From: Candidatus Dormiibacterota bacterium
GTDB lineage: Bacteria; Chloroflexota; Dormibacteria; Dormibacterales; Dormibacteraceae
DNA length: 64,000 nucleotides
Reading direction: 5' to 3'
NCBI GenBank assembly: GCA_024280995.1
Contig: JAMXLM010000011.1
Coordinates: 1-64,000 of the forward strand
The notes below the pieces were generated by a model, which made no database searches, was not told the DNA's origin, and saw only the letters and a program-made list of their open reading frames with translations. Positions 42,452 through 52,776 of this stretch are shown in pieces (position 1 is the stretch's first letter; every line of letters begins with the position of its first letter). The translations under genes and the position numbers were made by a program.

Positions 42452-43599
42452 GCGCGCAGCGAGAGCTCTTCGGCGAGCTCGGCCGACCGGCGGGTCGACT
42501 CCCACGGGGCGTCGATGTCGGTGCGCCCGAAGTGCCCGTACACCGCGGTCTGGCGGTAAAGCGGGCGGCGCAGGTTGAGCTCCTTGATGATGCCCAGCGG
42601 GCTGAGGTCGAAGAGTTTGTTCACCGCCGCCCCGATCGATTCGTCGGGAACCTTGCCCGTGCCGAACGTGTCGACACGGACCGCCACCGGTTTGACGACC
42701 CCGATCGCGTAAGAAACCTGCACCTCGCACTTGCTCGCCAGGCCGGCCGCCACGACGTTCTTCGCGACGTACCGGGCTCCGTAGGCGCCGGCCCGGTCGA
42801 CCTTCGTCGGGTCCTTGCCGGAGAAGCATCCGCCGCCGTGTCGCGCGTACCCACCATACGTGTCGACCATGATCTTGCGGCCCGTGAGCCCTGCGTCGGC
42901 GACCGGTCCGCCGATCACGAACCTGCCTGTCGGGTTGATGTAGGCGCGGAGCCTGCCGTCCTTACGCAGCTCCTCCGGAATGACCGGCTCGACGACGTAC
43001 TCGTTTATGTCGGCGCGCAACTGCTCGATGTCCACCTCGTCGTGATGCTGCGTGGAGATGACGACGTTGTCGACGCCGTCGGGCCTGCCGTCCTCGGCGT
43101 ACCGCACGGTGACCTGAGCCTTGCCGTCAGGGCGCAGGTAGCTCAGCGTCTTGGTGCGACGCATCTCCGCGAGCTTCCGCGCAAGGCGGTGTGCCAGCGT
43201 GATCGGCAGCGGCATCAGCTCCGGCGTCTCGTCGCAGGCAAAGCCGAACATCATCCCCGAGTCGCCGGCGCCGCCGACGTCGACGCCCTGCGCGATGTCC
43301 GACGACTGCTCGTCGATGCTGCTCACCACGCCGCAGGTCTCTGCGTCGAAGCCGTACTTGGCGCGCGTGTAGCCGACGTCGCGCACGGTCTGGCGAATGA
43401 TTCGAGGGATGTCGACGTAGCAGTCGGTCGTGATCTCGCCCACCACGATCACCAGACCGGTGGTGACGATCGCTTCGCACGCGACGCGCGCCAGCGGGTC
43501 CTTGGCCAGGATCGCGTCGAGGATGGCGTCGGAAACCTGGTCGGCCAGCTTGTCCGGATGGCCTTCGGTGACGGACTCGGACGTAAACGTAGACGGCAT
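42448..43599 (-). CDS. metK: S-adenosylmethionine synthetase (383 aa)
   Basis: Makes SAM from methionine and [14 protein letters not shown] near the start, [10 protein letters not shown] (about 112-121), and the phosphate loop [15 protein letters not shown], where the usual Ala is Cys. The frame is open to 44571 inside the patatin gene and is not coding there. AAGGAGG (43608-43614), 8 nt before the ATG at 43599, fixes the start: the best ribosome-binding site in the window. A structured leader lies upstream. Confidence 0.97.
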   Translation of the reverse strand: MPSTFTSESVTEGHPDKLADQVSDAILDAILAKDPLARVACEAIVTTGLVIVVGEITTDCYVDIPRIIRQTVRDVGYTRAKYGFDAETCGVVSSIDEQSSDIAQGVDVGGAGDSGMMFGFACDETPELMPLPITLAHRLARKLAEMRRTKTLSYLRPDGKAQVTVRYAEDGRPDGVDNVVISTQHHDEVDIEQLRADINEYVVEPVIPEELRKDGRLRAYINPTGRFVIGGPVADAGLTGRKIMVDTYGGYARHGGGCFSGKDPTKVDRAGAYGARYVAKNVVAAGLASKCEVQVSYAIGVVKPVAVRVDTFGTGKVPDESIGAAVNKLFDLSPLGIIKELNLRRPLYRQTAVYGHFGRTDIDAPWESTRRSAELAEELSLRA

Positions 43600-43680
43600 G
43601 ATGCGGTCCTCCTTGGAATCTCCCACGCCGGCAAGGTCGGGCCATGAGGCCCGTCCCCAGGCGCCAGGGTCATACGACTC

Positions 43681-43710
43681 GGGACCCCGGAAGTTTAGCG
43701 TCCCTTCCGG
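43681..43710 (-). promoter_or_regulatory. Hairpin with pseudoknot potential in the metK leader
   Basis: On the minus strand CCGGAAG (43710-43704) pairs with CTTCCGG (43693-43687). A GGGAC in the loop (43704-43700) can pair with GTCCC just after the stem (43685-43681), which is the layout of an H-type pseudoknot. It starts 6 bp after the patatin stop and about 80 nt before metK. It does not match a SAM riboswitch class that I can recognise and could also be the terminator of the patatin gene. Confidence 0.4.
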
Positions 43711-43715
43711 ACGGC

Positions 43716-44594
43716 TTACCCGAGCGGCAGGTAGTGGATCGCCGAGTGGCGGAAGAGCTTCGACCCGCGCTCGCGAAGGAGGTCGGCCATCGACGCCCGC
43801 GCGGCTTCGATCACCGACTCGACGTGCTCGCGCTTCATCACCCAGGTCGCCGTCGGAGCGGTGATCGGGCAGAACACGACGATCCGCGACTGACTGCGCA
43901 GCCGCTCGTAGTCGCTGAGCATCTGGTGATGGAGCGACAGCTGGAGCGTCCGGGCGATGAGCTCGGGAATGGTGTTGGGGATGAGCTCGTACTCCGCCCC
44001 TCCCATCAAGCTGATCGCCACGACGACCTTGGCGCCGTCGTCGACCGCAACGTTGATCGGCGTGTTGTCGACCACGCCGCCATCGAGGTGCTCGCGCTCG
44101 TTGATCCGCACCGAGGGAAACAGACCGGGGATGGCGGTCGAGGCAAGCAGAGCCGGCGTGAGCTCGCCCGAGCGAAACACGGCCGGCTTGCCGGCATTCA
44201 TGTCCGTCGCGACCACCGTCAGCGGCACTCGAAGCTGTTCGAACGTCTTGATGCCGGTGAGCGACTGCGCTCGCTTGATGAGCCGCAGCACGTTGTTCTG
44301 CGGCATCACGGCCAGCCTGTCGCGGCGAAGGCCCGAGATGATGACGCCCAGCGGGTGGGCCTGGAAAACCTCCTCCGCCTGGCGCGACAGCCAGACCTCG
44401 CGCAGCATCATCGTCCCGGCGAGGGAGGGATACGCCGCGATGGACGCTCCGTTCAGCGCGCCGACGCTGGTGCCGACGATGGCCGCGGGCGGCTCGACCC
44501 CCGCCTCGAACAGAGCCTGCAGCACACCGACCTGCGCGGCTCCCCTGGCTCCCCCGCCGCCCAGCACCCATGTGCGCCGAGCGGGACCGAACAT
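43716..44594 (-). CDS. Patatin-like phospholipase (292 aa)
   Basis: Serine lipid acyl hydrolase of the RssA/NTE type. Oxyanion loop [10 protein letters not shown] (about 11-20), nucleophile elbow G-T-S-V-G (Ser near 43), and the dyad Asp in [10 protein letters not shown] (about 170-179). No signal peptide or membrane segment. It starts 14 bp after ahcY and lies between two SAM-cycle genes, but a link to methylation metabolism is not evident. Confidence 0.9.
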   Translation of the reverse strand: MFGPARRTWVLGGGGARGAAQVGVLQALFEAGVEPPAAIVGTSVGALNGASIAAYPSLAGTMMLREVWLSRQAEEVFQAHPLGVIISGLRRDRLAVMPQNNVLRLIKRAQSLTGIKTFEQLRVPLTVVATDMNAGKPAVFRSGELTPALLASTAIPGLFPSVRINEREHLDGGVVDNTPINVAVDDGAKVVVAISLMGGAEYELIPNTIPELIARTLQLSLHHQMLSDYERLRSQSRIVVFCPITAPTATWVMKREHVESVIEAARASMADLLRERGSKLFRHSAIHYLPLG

Positions 44595-44608
44595 TCCTGC
44601 TGCTTAGG

Positions 44609-45901
<1,293 letters not shown>

Positions 45902-45907
45902 TCACGC

Positions 45908-46432
45908 TTAGTAAAGGATCTCGCTGACAAGCTTGACGTCCTGCAGCTTCTTGCGGCCGTCAAGGTAACCGAGCTCGATGAGGACCTGCACGCCGATCAC
46001 GTCGGCGCCGAGCTTGCGCATCAGGCGGACGGCGGCCGAAGCGGTGCCCCCGGTGGCGAGCACGTCGTCGACGATCAGCACCTTCTGGCCCGGCTGCAGG
46101 GCGTCGGAGTGGACCTCGAGCTGATCTGTGCCGTATTCGAGGTCGTAGGACTCGGTGATGGTCATCCACGGCAGCTTGCCAGGCTTGCGGATGGGGACGA
46201 AACCCGCGCCGAGGCGGACCGACATCGCGGCGCCGGGGATGAATCCGCGCGCCTCGACGGCGGCCACGAGGTCCGGCGGATTCTGGACCCACGCTTTCGA
46301 CATCAGCTCGACGACCTCCTTGAAGATCCGCTTGTCGCCGAGGAGCGGCGTGATGTCGCGGAACAGGATCCCCTTCTGCGGATAGTCGGGGACGTCGCGG
46401 ATGTACTTCTTCAGTTCTTCAGTGGTCGTCAT
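45908..46432 (-). CDS. apt: Adenine phosphoribosyltransferase (174 aa)
   Basis: Salvages adenine to AMP using [12 protein letters not shown] near residue 26, [10 protein letters not shown] (about 58-67), and the PRPP-binding loop [14 protein letters not shown] (about 117-130). Directly before ahcY, suggesting that adenine or adenosine from the SAM cycle is recycled through the same operon. Its start overlaps the UDP-xylose-synthase gene by 4 nt. Confidence 0.95.
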   Translation of the reverse strand: MTTTEELKKYIRDVPDYPQKGILFRDITPLLGDKRIFKEVVELMSKAWVQNPPDLVAAVEARGFIPGAAMSVRLGAGFVPIRKPGKLPWMTITESYDLEYGTDQLEVHSDALQPGQKVLIVDDVLATGGTASAAVRLMRKLGADVIGVQVLIELGYLDGRKKLQDVKLVSEILY

Positions 46433-47382
46433 CGGAGGACAGAACGAAAGTATTCAAGAGTTCGGCCCAGCCCGTCTTCCAGCCTGACCTCGGGCTCCCA
46501 GCCGAGAAGCTTGCGGGCATGCGTGATGTCCGGCCGCCGCTGCTTGGGGTCGTCGATCGGCAGCTCCTTGTGGACGATCTCGCTCTTCGAACCTGCCAGC
46601 AGCACGATCGTCTCCGCCAGCTCGAGCATGGTCACCTCTTCAGGGTTGCCGAGATTGACCGGAAACTCGTCGCCCCGATCGAGAACCGCGAGCACGCCGC
46701 GGACGAGGTCCGAGACGTAGCAGAGGCTTCGGGTCTGTGAGCCGTCGCCGTAGACGGTGATCGGCTCTCCGCGGATCGCCTGGGCCATGAAGTTGGGGAC
46801 CGCTCGACCGTCCGAGACCTGCATACGGGGGCCATGGGTGTTGAAGATGCGGATGATCCGTGTGTCGACCTGGTGCGTGCGGTGGTACGCCATCGCGTAA
46901 GCCTCGGCGCACCGTTTGGCCTCGTCGTAGCAGCCGCGCGGCCCGATGGGGTTGACGTTGCCCCAGTAGCTCTCGGGCTGCGGGTGGATGAGGGGATCGC
47001 CGTAGACCTCGGACGTGGACGCGAGCAGGAACGTCGCCTTCTTGGCGCGCGCCAGGCCCAGCATGTTCATCGTCCCCACGGTGCCGACCTTCAAGGTGTG
47101 GATGGGGTTGGAGTCGTACTGCGGCGGCGATGCGGGCGAGGCGAAGTGGAGCACGTAGCGCACGTCGCCGCCGATGAAGACGCCGTGGTTGACGTCGGCC
47201 TGGCGAAACTCGAGGTCGGGGTTGCCGCGCAGATGAGCGAGGTTGTCCCGCGAACCGGTGATGAAGTTGTCGAGGGCGAGCACGCTCAGGCCACGCGCGA
47301 GCAGGGCCTCGCACAGGTGAGAGCCGATGAAGCCGGCTCCGCCGGAGACGACCGCCCGCTCTTTGACGCTAGTCGCGCCCAA
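46429..47382 (-). CDS. UDP-glucuronate decarboxylase / UDP-xylose synthase-like SDR (317 aa)
   Basis: Extended short-chain dehydrogenase that probably decarboxylates UDP-glucuronate to UDP-xylose. NAD motif G-G-A-G-F-I-G-S-H (about 14-22), the family block [13 protein letters not shown] followed by Y-D-E-A-K-R (catalytic Tyr and Lys), and R-I-F-N-T-H-G-P-R. The upstream neighbour, UDP-glucose dehydrogenase, makes its substrate. The start is a TTG at 47382 that overlaps the previous gene by 14 nt; no better start exists upstream of the NAD motif. Confidence 0.88.
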   Translation of the reverse strand: MGATSVKERAVVSGGAGFIGSHLCEALLARGLSVLALDNFITGSRDNLAHLRGNPDLEFRQADVNHGVFIGGDVRYVLHFASPASPPQYDSNPIHTLKVGTVGTMNMLGLARAKKATFLLASTSEVYGDPLIHPQPESYWGNVNPIGPRGCYDEAKRCAEAYAMAYHRTHQVDTRIIRIFNTHGPRMQVSDGRAVPNFMAQAIRGEPITVYGDGSQTRSLCYVSDLVRGVLAVLDRGDEFPVNLGNPEEVTMLELAETIVLLAGSKSEIVHKELPIDDPKQRRPDITHARKLLGWEPEVRLEDGLGRTLEYFRSVLR

Positions 47383-48664
47383 TGCCGCGGTAGGTGAATC
47401 CCAGGCCTTTGAGCGCCGCGGGGTCGTAGATGTTGCGGCCGTCGACGATCACCGGCCGGCGCATGAGCTGCCTCACCCGCGCCATGTCGAGCTGGCGAAA
47501 CTCGTTCCACTCGGTGACGAGGACCACTGCGTCGGCGCCCGTCGCGACCTCGTACGCGTCGTTCGTGTAAACGACACCCGGCAGCAGCTGCTTCGACCGC
47601 TCGATCGCCGCAGGGTCATAGGCGCGCACCTCGGCCCCGGCGGCCAGCAACACCTTCGCGATGTCCACGCTCGGCGCCTCCCGCATGTCGTCGGTGTTGG
47701 GCTTGAACGACAGCCCAAGCAGCCCGATCACGCGCCCGGGAAGCTCCTCGAGGGCCTCGCGCAGGATGTCGATGACCAGCATGCGCTGGTCGCGGTTGAT
47801 GTCCATGACCGCGTGCAGCAGCTCGGGGTGATAGTTGAACTGCTCCGCGACCGCGGCGAGGGCCGCGACGTCTTTCGGAAAACACGAACCGCCGTATCCG
47901 ATCCCCGCGTCGAGGTAGGCCGAGCCGATCCTCCTGTCCAGCCCCATTCCCTCGGCGACGAGCTTCGCGTCCGCGCCAACCCGCTCGCTGATCCACGCAA
48001 TCTCGTTGATGAAGGAGATGCGGGCCGCGAGGAAAGCGTTCGACGCGTACTTGACCATCTCCGACGTGTAGATGTTCGGCGTCACCAACACCGGAGCCTG
48101 CAGCGGCGCATATAGCCCCGCCACGCGCTCCGCGGCTTCGCGGTCGTTGCTGCCGACGACGATGCGGTCGGGGTGCATGAAGTCCTGGATCGCCGAGCCT
48201 TCGCGGAGGAACTCTGGATTGGACACCACGGTGGCCGGGTGCTGAGCGTTGTGCTTCTTGAGCACCTCCGACACCTTGTCGCCGGTCAGGGGCGGCACGG
48301 TCGACTTGTTGACCACGATCAGCGGCCCGTCCATCGCGCCGGCGATCGAAGCGGCCGCGGCCTCGACGTAGGAGAGGTCGGCCTCGCCGCCCTCGCCCTC
48401 CGGCGTGCTCACCGCGATGATGGCGAACTCTGCGCCTGGCACCGCGTCCGCGTAGGAGGCCGTGAACGTCAACCGGCCGGCCCGCGCGTTGCGCTCGACC
48501 AGCTCGGCCAGCCCGGGTTCGTAGAAGGGAATCTGGCGGCGACGAAGGAGCGCGACCTTCTCCTCGTTGACGTCGACCACCGTGACGTCGTTGCCGAGGT
48601 CGGCCAGGCAGGCGCCCGTGACCAGTCCGACATAACCCGCGCCGATGACCGCAACCTTGCTCAT
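47369..48664 (-). CDS. ugd: UDP-glucose 6-dehydrogenase (431 aa)
   Basis: NAD-dependent four-electron oxidation of UDP-glucose to UDP-glucuronate. N-terminal Rossmann [10 protein letters not shown] (about 8-17), K-S-T-V-P-P near 121, catalytic Cys in [10 protein letters not shown] (about 257-266), and a C-terminal UDP-binding domain with [11 protein letters not shown]. Normal length. GATAAT ends 9 bp before the ATG, sharing bases with the stop codon of the upstream glycosyltransferase. Confidence 0.94.
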   Translation of the reverse strand: MSKVAVIGAGYVGLVTGACLADLGNDVTVVDVNEEKVALLRRRQIPFYEPGLAELVERNARAGRLTFTASYADAVPGAEFAIIAVSTPEGEGGEADLSYVEAAAASIAGAMDGPLIVVNKSTVPPLTGDKVSEVLKKHNAQHPATVVSNPEFLREGSAIQDFMHPDRIVVGSNDREAAERVAGLYAPLQAPVLVTPNIYTSEMVKYASNAFLAARISFINEIAWISERVGADAKLVAEGMGLDRRIGSAYLDAGIGYGGSCFPKDVAALAAVAEQFNYHPELLHAVMDINRDQRMLVIDILREALEELPGRVIGLLGLSFKPNTDDMREAPSVDIAKVLLAAGAEVRAYDPAAIERSKQLLPGVVYTNDAYEVATGADAVVLVTEWNEFRQLDMARVRQLMRRPVIVDGRNIYDPAALKGLGFTYRGIGRD

Positions 48665-48673
48665 GACCGCGGG

Positions 48674-48679
48674 ATTATC
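48674..48679 (-). promoter_or_regulatory. -10 box GATAAT before ugd
   Basis: On the minus strand it ends 9 bp before the ugd ATG at 48664. It shares three bases with the upstream stop codon, so it is weaker evidence than the intergenic cases. Confidence 0.4.
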
Positions 48680-49772
48680 TCAGTCGGGCTGCCACGGATT
48701 CGTAGGCGGAGATGGTTGCGCGGGCGGCATTGTCCCAGCTGAACTGGCGCGCCCGTTGCAGGCCGGCCTTCCTCCACGGCTCCGGCCGGCTGACCAGCTC
48801 CGCCGCGGCGTTGCCGAGAGCCTCGCCGTCCCCGTCCTGCACCAGGATCCCGGCGTCGCCCACGAGCTCGACGATGCTCGAGTTGCGGAAGGCCGCGACG
48901 GGACAGCCGCACGCCATCGCCTCGAGGCAGGGCAGGCCGAAGCCCTCGTAGCGGCTCGGAAACACCAGGCATTTCGCCGCTGAATACAGGTCCGCGAGCT
49001 CCTCGTCGACGACGCGCCCGAGCTGGACGGCGCCCGCCATGCTCGGAGGCGCCTGGCGGCCGGGGATTCCGGCGATCAAGAGCCTTAGGTCGGGGTGCTC
49101 GATGCGCGCGGTGGTGAACGCGCGCAGCAGCGCGTGCGGGTCTTTTCGCGCGTCGAGAGCGCCGACGAACAACAGGAATCGGCCGTCGATGTTCCACTTT
49201 GCCTTCACGCGCGCGGCGGCGCCGTGACGAGGCGTGAAGACGGGGTCGACGCCCTCCGGGATGATCCGGATGCGGCGACCGGACGCAACCCCCAGGCGGA
49301 CGGCGTCGGCGCTGGTCGCGTTGGAGACCGCGATCACCAGGTCGGCGCGCGGCAGAAGCCGCCGGAAGAGGCCGTAGCGAAGTCGCTCGCCGCGCATCCG
49401 CGAGCCGCCCCAAGCCCAGGGGATGAGGTCGTGAAGGGTGACGACGAGGGGAACCGGGCTCCGGCCGGGCAGGTGGAAGTCGATCGCGTGGTATACATCC
49501 GGGCCGACGCGCGCGATGTCGCTCTGCAGGGCGACGGCGTCTTCGTACGCGGCAAGCTGGCCGTGGCTCCGGCGCCGGCACCCGACGACGCGGTAGGCGC
49601 CGACGGGCAGAGCCGGGGCGTCGAACGCGCTGTCCAGCAGGAGGGTCAGGTTGGAGTCGAAGCCGGCGGCGATCAAGCCTTTGAGCAAGCCGCGGGCGTA
49701 GGACCCGACACCGCGGGCGGCGCTCGGGCCCTGGAGCGGCCTCATGTCCAGCAGCACGGATGGGCGACCCAT
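48675..49772 (-). CDS. GT4-type glycosyltransferase (365 aa)
   Basis: GT-B fold retaining glycosyltransferase. N-terminal D-M-R-P-L-Q-G-P-S-A-A-R-G-V-G-S-Y-A motif (acceptor side), H-D-L-I-P-W near 118, and the C-terminal donor site with F-V-G-A-L-D-A-R-K-D-P and the E-x7-E motif F-P-S-R-Y-E-G-F-G-L-P-C-L-E-A-M-A. It probably adds one sugar of the surface glycan; donor unknown. ATG 49772 is chosen. Another ATG at 49793 overlaps the divergent dehydrogenase start in a shared CATG. Confidence 0.87.
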   Translation of the reverse strand: MGRPSVLLDMRPLQGPSAARGVGSYARGLLKGLIAAGFDSNLTLLLDSAFDAPALPVGAYRVVGCRRRSHGQLAAYEDAVALQSDIARVGPDVYHAIDFHLPGRSPVPLVVTLHDLIPWAWGGSRMRGERLRYGLFRRLLPRADLVIAVSNATSADAVRLGVASGRRIRIIPEGVDPVFTPRHGAAARVKAKWNIDGRFLLFVGALDARKDPHALLRAFTTARIEHPDLRLLIAGIPGRQAPPSMAGAVQLGRVVDEELADLYSAAKCLVFPSRYEGFGLPCLEAMACGCPVAAFRNSSIVELVGDAGILVQDGDGEALGNAAAELVSRPEPWRKAGLQRARQFSWDNAARATISAYESVAARLR

Positions 49773-49791
49773 GCCCTTCCGAGATTGGTTC

Positions 49792-51012
49792 ATGAGTACC
49801 GGAGATCATAATTTGGCGGCTTTGGATGAGCTGGACCTGGTCATCGTCGGCGGCTGCGGACACGTGGGCCTTCCGCTCGCCCTCGCCCTTGCGGACTCCG
49901 GCTACCAGGTCGGCATCAACGACATCGACCAGACGAAGATCGAGATGGTCCGGTCGGGCCACGTCCCCTTCCGGGAGACCGGCGCGGATGAGCTGCTCGC
50001 CAGGCTGCTTCCGACCGGCCGGCTCGAGCTCTCGCGCGACGCGTCGATGTTGGAGCGGACGCGGATCGTCGTCCTCGTCATCGGGACCCCGATCGACGAG
50101 TTCATGAACCCGTCGGTCCGGATCTTCGACCACGTCCTCGACGAGCTCACGCCGCACATCCAGCGCGGCACGCTCGTAATCCTCCGCTCGACCGTCTTCC
50201 CCGGCACGACCGAGACCGTCGAGCGCCGGCTGCGCGCCGCGGGGATCGAGGCGGACGTCGCGTTCTGTCCGGAGCGCATCGCCGAAGGACACGCGCTCGA
50301 GGAGTTGCGCAGCCTGCCGCAGCTGGTCGGCGTCACCTCCGACGGAGCGTTCGAATCCGCGCGCAAGCTGTTCGAACGGCTCGGAGTGAGCTCGGTTGTG
50401 CGGACCACGCCGCTCGAGGCCGAGCTCGCCAAGCTGTTCACCAACACCTGGCGTTACATGAAGTTCGCGATCGCCAACCAGTTCTTCCAGATCGCCAACC
50501 GGTCGGGCCTCGATTACAACCGCGTTCTCGACGCGATCCGCCACGACTACCCTCGCGCGGCGGACCTCCCCGGGCCAGGGTTTGCCGCGGGGCCCTGTCT
50601 CTTGAAAGACACCATGCAGCTGTCCGCCTTCACCCCGGACCACTTCCCGATGGGCCAGGCCGCGATGCAGGTCAACGAAGGCCTGCCCGGCTACATCATC
50701 GACACGCTCAACTCGCGCAGGCCCCTGCTCGGGCGAACTGTCGGCATCCTCGGTATGGCGTTCAAGGGCGAGTCCGACGACCCCCGTGCGTCGCTCAGCT
50801 ACAAGCTGCGCAAGCTGGCCCAGTTCAAGGGCGCGAAGGTGCTCTGCACCGACCCCTTCATCGTCGACGAGACCTTCGAGCCGCTCGACAAGGTGCTGCG
50901 CGAGTCGGAGGTGCTCGTGGTCGGCGCACCGCACCGCGCGTATCGCGGGCTGGAGCTCGACGGCCGCGAGATCGTCGACATCTGGGGCATCACGGGACCG
51001 ATCCGGCTCTGA
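49792..51012 (+). CDS. Nucleotide-sugar dehydrogenase, UDP-ManNAcA-DH-like (406 aa)
   Basis: UDP-glucose/GDP-mannose dehydrogenase family, but not orthologous to the gene at 47369. G-G-C-G-H-V-G-L-P-L (about 19-28), the R-S-T-V-F-P-G-T-T segment, catalytic Cys in A-G-P-C-L-L-K-D (about 264-271), and C-terminal G-M-A-F-K-G-E-S-D-D. The loop resembles enzymes that oxidise UDP-N-acetyl hexosamines (WecC/WbpA type). The ATG at 49792 lacks a clear ribosome-binding site. The stop overlaps the next gene, which appears to start with CTG. Confidence 0.9.
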   Translation: MSTGDHNLAALDELDLVIVGGCGHVGLPLALALADSGYQVGINDIDQTKIEMVRSGHVPFRETGADELLARLLPTGRLELSRDASMLERTRIVVLVIGTPIDEFMNPSVRIFDHVLDELTPHIQRGTLVILRSTVFPGTTETVERRLRAAGIEADVAFCPERIAEGHALEELRSLPQLVGVTSDGAFESARKLFERLGVSSVVRTTPLEAELAKLFTNTWRYMKFAIANQFFQIANRSGLDYNRVLDAIRHDYPRAADLPGPGFAAGPCLLKDTMQLSAFTPDHFPMGQAAMQVNEGLPGYIIDTLNSRRPLLGRTVGILGMAFKGESDDPRASLSYKLRKLAQFKGAKVLCTDPFIVDETFEPLDKVLRESEVLVVGAPHRAYRGLELDGREIVDIWGITGPIRL

Positions 51013-52031
51013 AGGTCCTCGTCACCGGCGCGGCCGGATTCATCTGCGGCTACCTCGTCGCTGAGCTCCTGAACGCGGGTCATGAGGTGGTCGGCGTCGA
51101 CAACTTCAGCAAGTACGGCCCTGTCCGCCGGGCCTTCGACGACGACCCCGGGTACCGGCTCGTCGAGGGGGACGCGAAAGACGCGGCGCTCCTGACCGAG
51201 CTCGCGATGGAGTGCGACCAGGTCGTCGCGGGTGCGGCGATGATCGGCGGCATCTCGTACTTCCATGAGTTCGCGTACGACCTGCTCGCCGAGAACGAGC
51301 GCATCTGCGCCGCGACCTTCGACGCCGCGGTCAAGGCATTTCGTGACGGCCGGCTCCGGAAGATCACCGTCATCTCCAGCAGCATGGTGTTCGAGAGCGC
51401 CTCCGTCTTCCCGACGCCCGAAGGCGCGCAGCTCACCTCGCCCCCTCCCCGCTCCACGTACGGTTTCCAGAAGCTCGCGACCGAGTTCTACGCCCGCGGC
51501 GCTCACGAGCAGTACGAGCTGCCGTTCACCATCGTCCGGCCGTTCAACTGCGTCGGCATCGGCGAGCGGCGCGCACTCCGCGACCACGACGTGATGAGCG
51601 GCAACGTCAAGCTCGCGATGAGCCACGTCGTGCCCGACCTGGTCCAGAAGGTACTCAAAGGGCAGGACCCGCTGCACATCCTCGGCGACGGCAGCCAGAC
51701 AAGGCACTACACGTATGGCGGCGACCTCGCCTTCGGCATCCGCCTGGCGATGGAATCGGACCGGGCGCTGAACGAGGACTTCAACCTGTCGACCGCACGG
51801 TCCACCACCGTGCGCGAGCTCGCGGCGCTCGTATGGCTGAAGGTTCACGGTCCGGACAAGCCGCTGCGGCTGGCGAACGACCCGCCGTACGAGCACGACG
51901 TGCAGATGCGTGTGCCGGATGTGAGCAAAGCCCGCGACTTGCTCGGGTTCGAAGCGACCACGCCGCTGGAGGACGTGCTCGACGAGGTCATCCCCTGGAT
52001 CCGCGACGAGATCGCGGCGGAACGAATCTGA
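51009..52031 (+). CDS. NAD-dependent epimerase/dehydratase with apparent CTG start (340 aa)
   Basis: Extended SDR for a nucleotide sugar. The Rossmann motif K-V-L-V-T-G-A-A-G-F-I-C-G-Y runs from the second codon, and the catalytic Y-x3-K is in S-T-Y-G-F-Q-K-L-A. The usual G-F-I-G is G-F-I-C. The only start that retains this motif is CTG at 51009, overlapping the previous stop as CTGA, in the way the GTGA and ATGA overlaps work elsewhere here. The first standard start, GTG at 51087, would delete the NAD site. Substrate unknown; it sits between a dehydrogenase and a glycosyltransferase. Confidence 0.82.
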   Translation: MKVLVTGAAGFICGYLVAELLNAGHEVVGVDNFSKYGPVRRAFDDDPGYRLVEGDAKDAALLTELAMECDQVVAGAAMIGGISYFHEFAYDLLAENERICAATFDAAVKAFRDGRLRKITVISSSMVFESASVFPTPEGAQLTSPPPRSTYGFQKLATEFYARGAHEQYELPFTIVRPFNCVGIGERRALRDHDVMSGNVKLAMSHVVPDLVQKVLKGQDPLHILGDGSQTRHYTYGGDLAFGIRLAMESDRALNEDFNLSTARSTTVRELAALVWLKVHGPDKPLRLANDPPYEHDVQMRVPDVSKARDLLGFEATTPLEDVLDEVIPWIRDEIAAERI

Positions 52032-52041
52032 ATACCGTCAA

Positions 52042-52767
52042 ATGACAGACGAGACGCCCGCCCTGAGCGTCGTCATCCCCGTCTACAACGAGGGTGAGAA
52101 CGTGGTGCCGACCCTCCGCGGGGTCGTCGACCGGACGAAGACCAGGCCGCTCGAGGTCCTGGTCGTGCACGACTTCGACGAGGACACCACGGTTCCAGTC
52201 GTGAAGCGCCTGCAGGCGGAGCTCCCCGAGGTGCGTCTCCATAAGAACACCCTCGGCCGCGGGGCGCTCAACGCGATGAAGTCCGGCCTACGCGCGGCGC
52301 GCGCGCCCTACGTCTTGATCACGATGGGCGACGGATCCGACGACGCAGCCGACATCGACCCGATGTACCGGCTGGCGCGCGAAGGCGCGGACGTGGTCGC
52401 GGGCTCGCGCTACATGCGCGGCGGACACCAGGTCGGTGGACCGCTGCTCAAGCGGACGATGTCACGGACCGCAGGCCTGTCTCTCCATTGGCTCGGCGGC
52501 CTTCCGATCCACGACGCCACGAGCAACTTCCGCCTCTACTCCAAGCGTTTGCTCAACCAGGTCACGATCGAATCCCGCGGCGGCTTCGAGCTCGGCCTCG
52601 AGCTGACGGTCAAGGCTTACCGGCTCGGAATGCGCATCGGCGAGGTGCCGACGACCTGGCGCGACCGCACGGCCGGGCAGAGCCGTTTCCGGCTGTGGGA
52701 GTGGCTTCCGCGATATCTGCACTGGTACTGGCGGGGAATAGGCGGAAGATTCGGTGTCAACCGATAA
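52042..52767 (+). CDS. GT2 family glycosyltransferase, dolichol-phosphate mannosyltransferase-like (241 aa)
   Basis: GT-A fold. S-V-V-I-P-V-Y-N-E-G-E-N near the start, the metal motif region T-M-G-D-G-S-D-D (about 93-100; D-G-S variant of D-A-D), G-S-R-Y-M-R-G-G and R-G-G-F-E-L-G-L-E. Without C-terminal membrane helices it resembles soluble DPM1-like enzymes that load a sugar onto a polyprenyl phosphate. It starts 10 bp after the epimerase gene. Confidence 0.88.
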   Translation: MTDETPALSVVIPVYNEGENVVPTLRGVVDRTKTRPLEVLVVHDFDEDTTVPVVKRLQAELPEVRLHKNTLGRGALNAMKSGLRAARAPYVLITMGDGSDDAADIDPMYRLAREGADVVAGSRYMRGGHQVGGPLLKRTMSRTAGLSLHWLGGLPIHDATSNFRLYSKRLLNQVTIESRGGFELGLELTVKAYRLGMRIGEVPTTWRDRTAGQSRFRLWEWLPRYLHWYWRGIGGRFGVNR

Positions 52768-52770
52768 GAT
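52765..52770 (+). promoter_or_regulatory. -10 box TAAGAT before the first tandem paralogue
   Basis: It ends 6 bp before the GTG at 52777, but its TAA is also the stop codon of the glycosyltransferase. The same hexamer occurs before the Rieske gene in a clear intergenic position. Confidence 0.4.
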
Positions 52771-52776
52771 GCCCGC

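Noticed and set aside
43600..43715. Known SAM riboswitch class upstream of metK
   Set aside because: I find no SAM-I core motifs and no match I trust to SAM-II, III or IV; only an unclassified stem with pseudoknot potential.
49744..49791. Upstream extension of the nucleotide-sugar dehydrogenase
   Set aside because: The extra residues lie antisense in the glycosyltransferase gene and precede the normal N-terminus.
51087..52031. Epimerase starting at GTG 51087
   Set aside because: This would delete the NAD-binding glycine motif encoded just upstream in the same frame.
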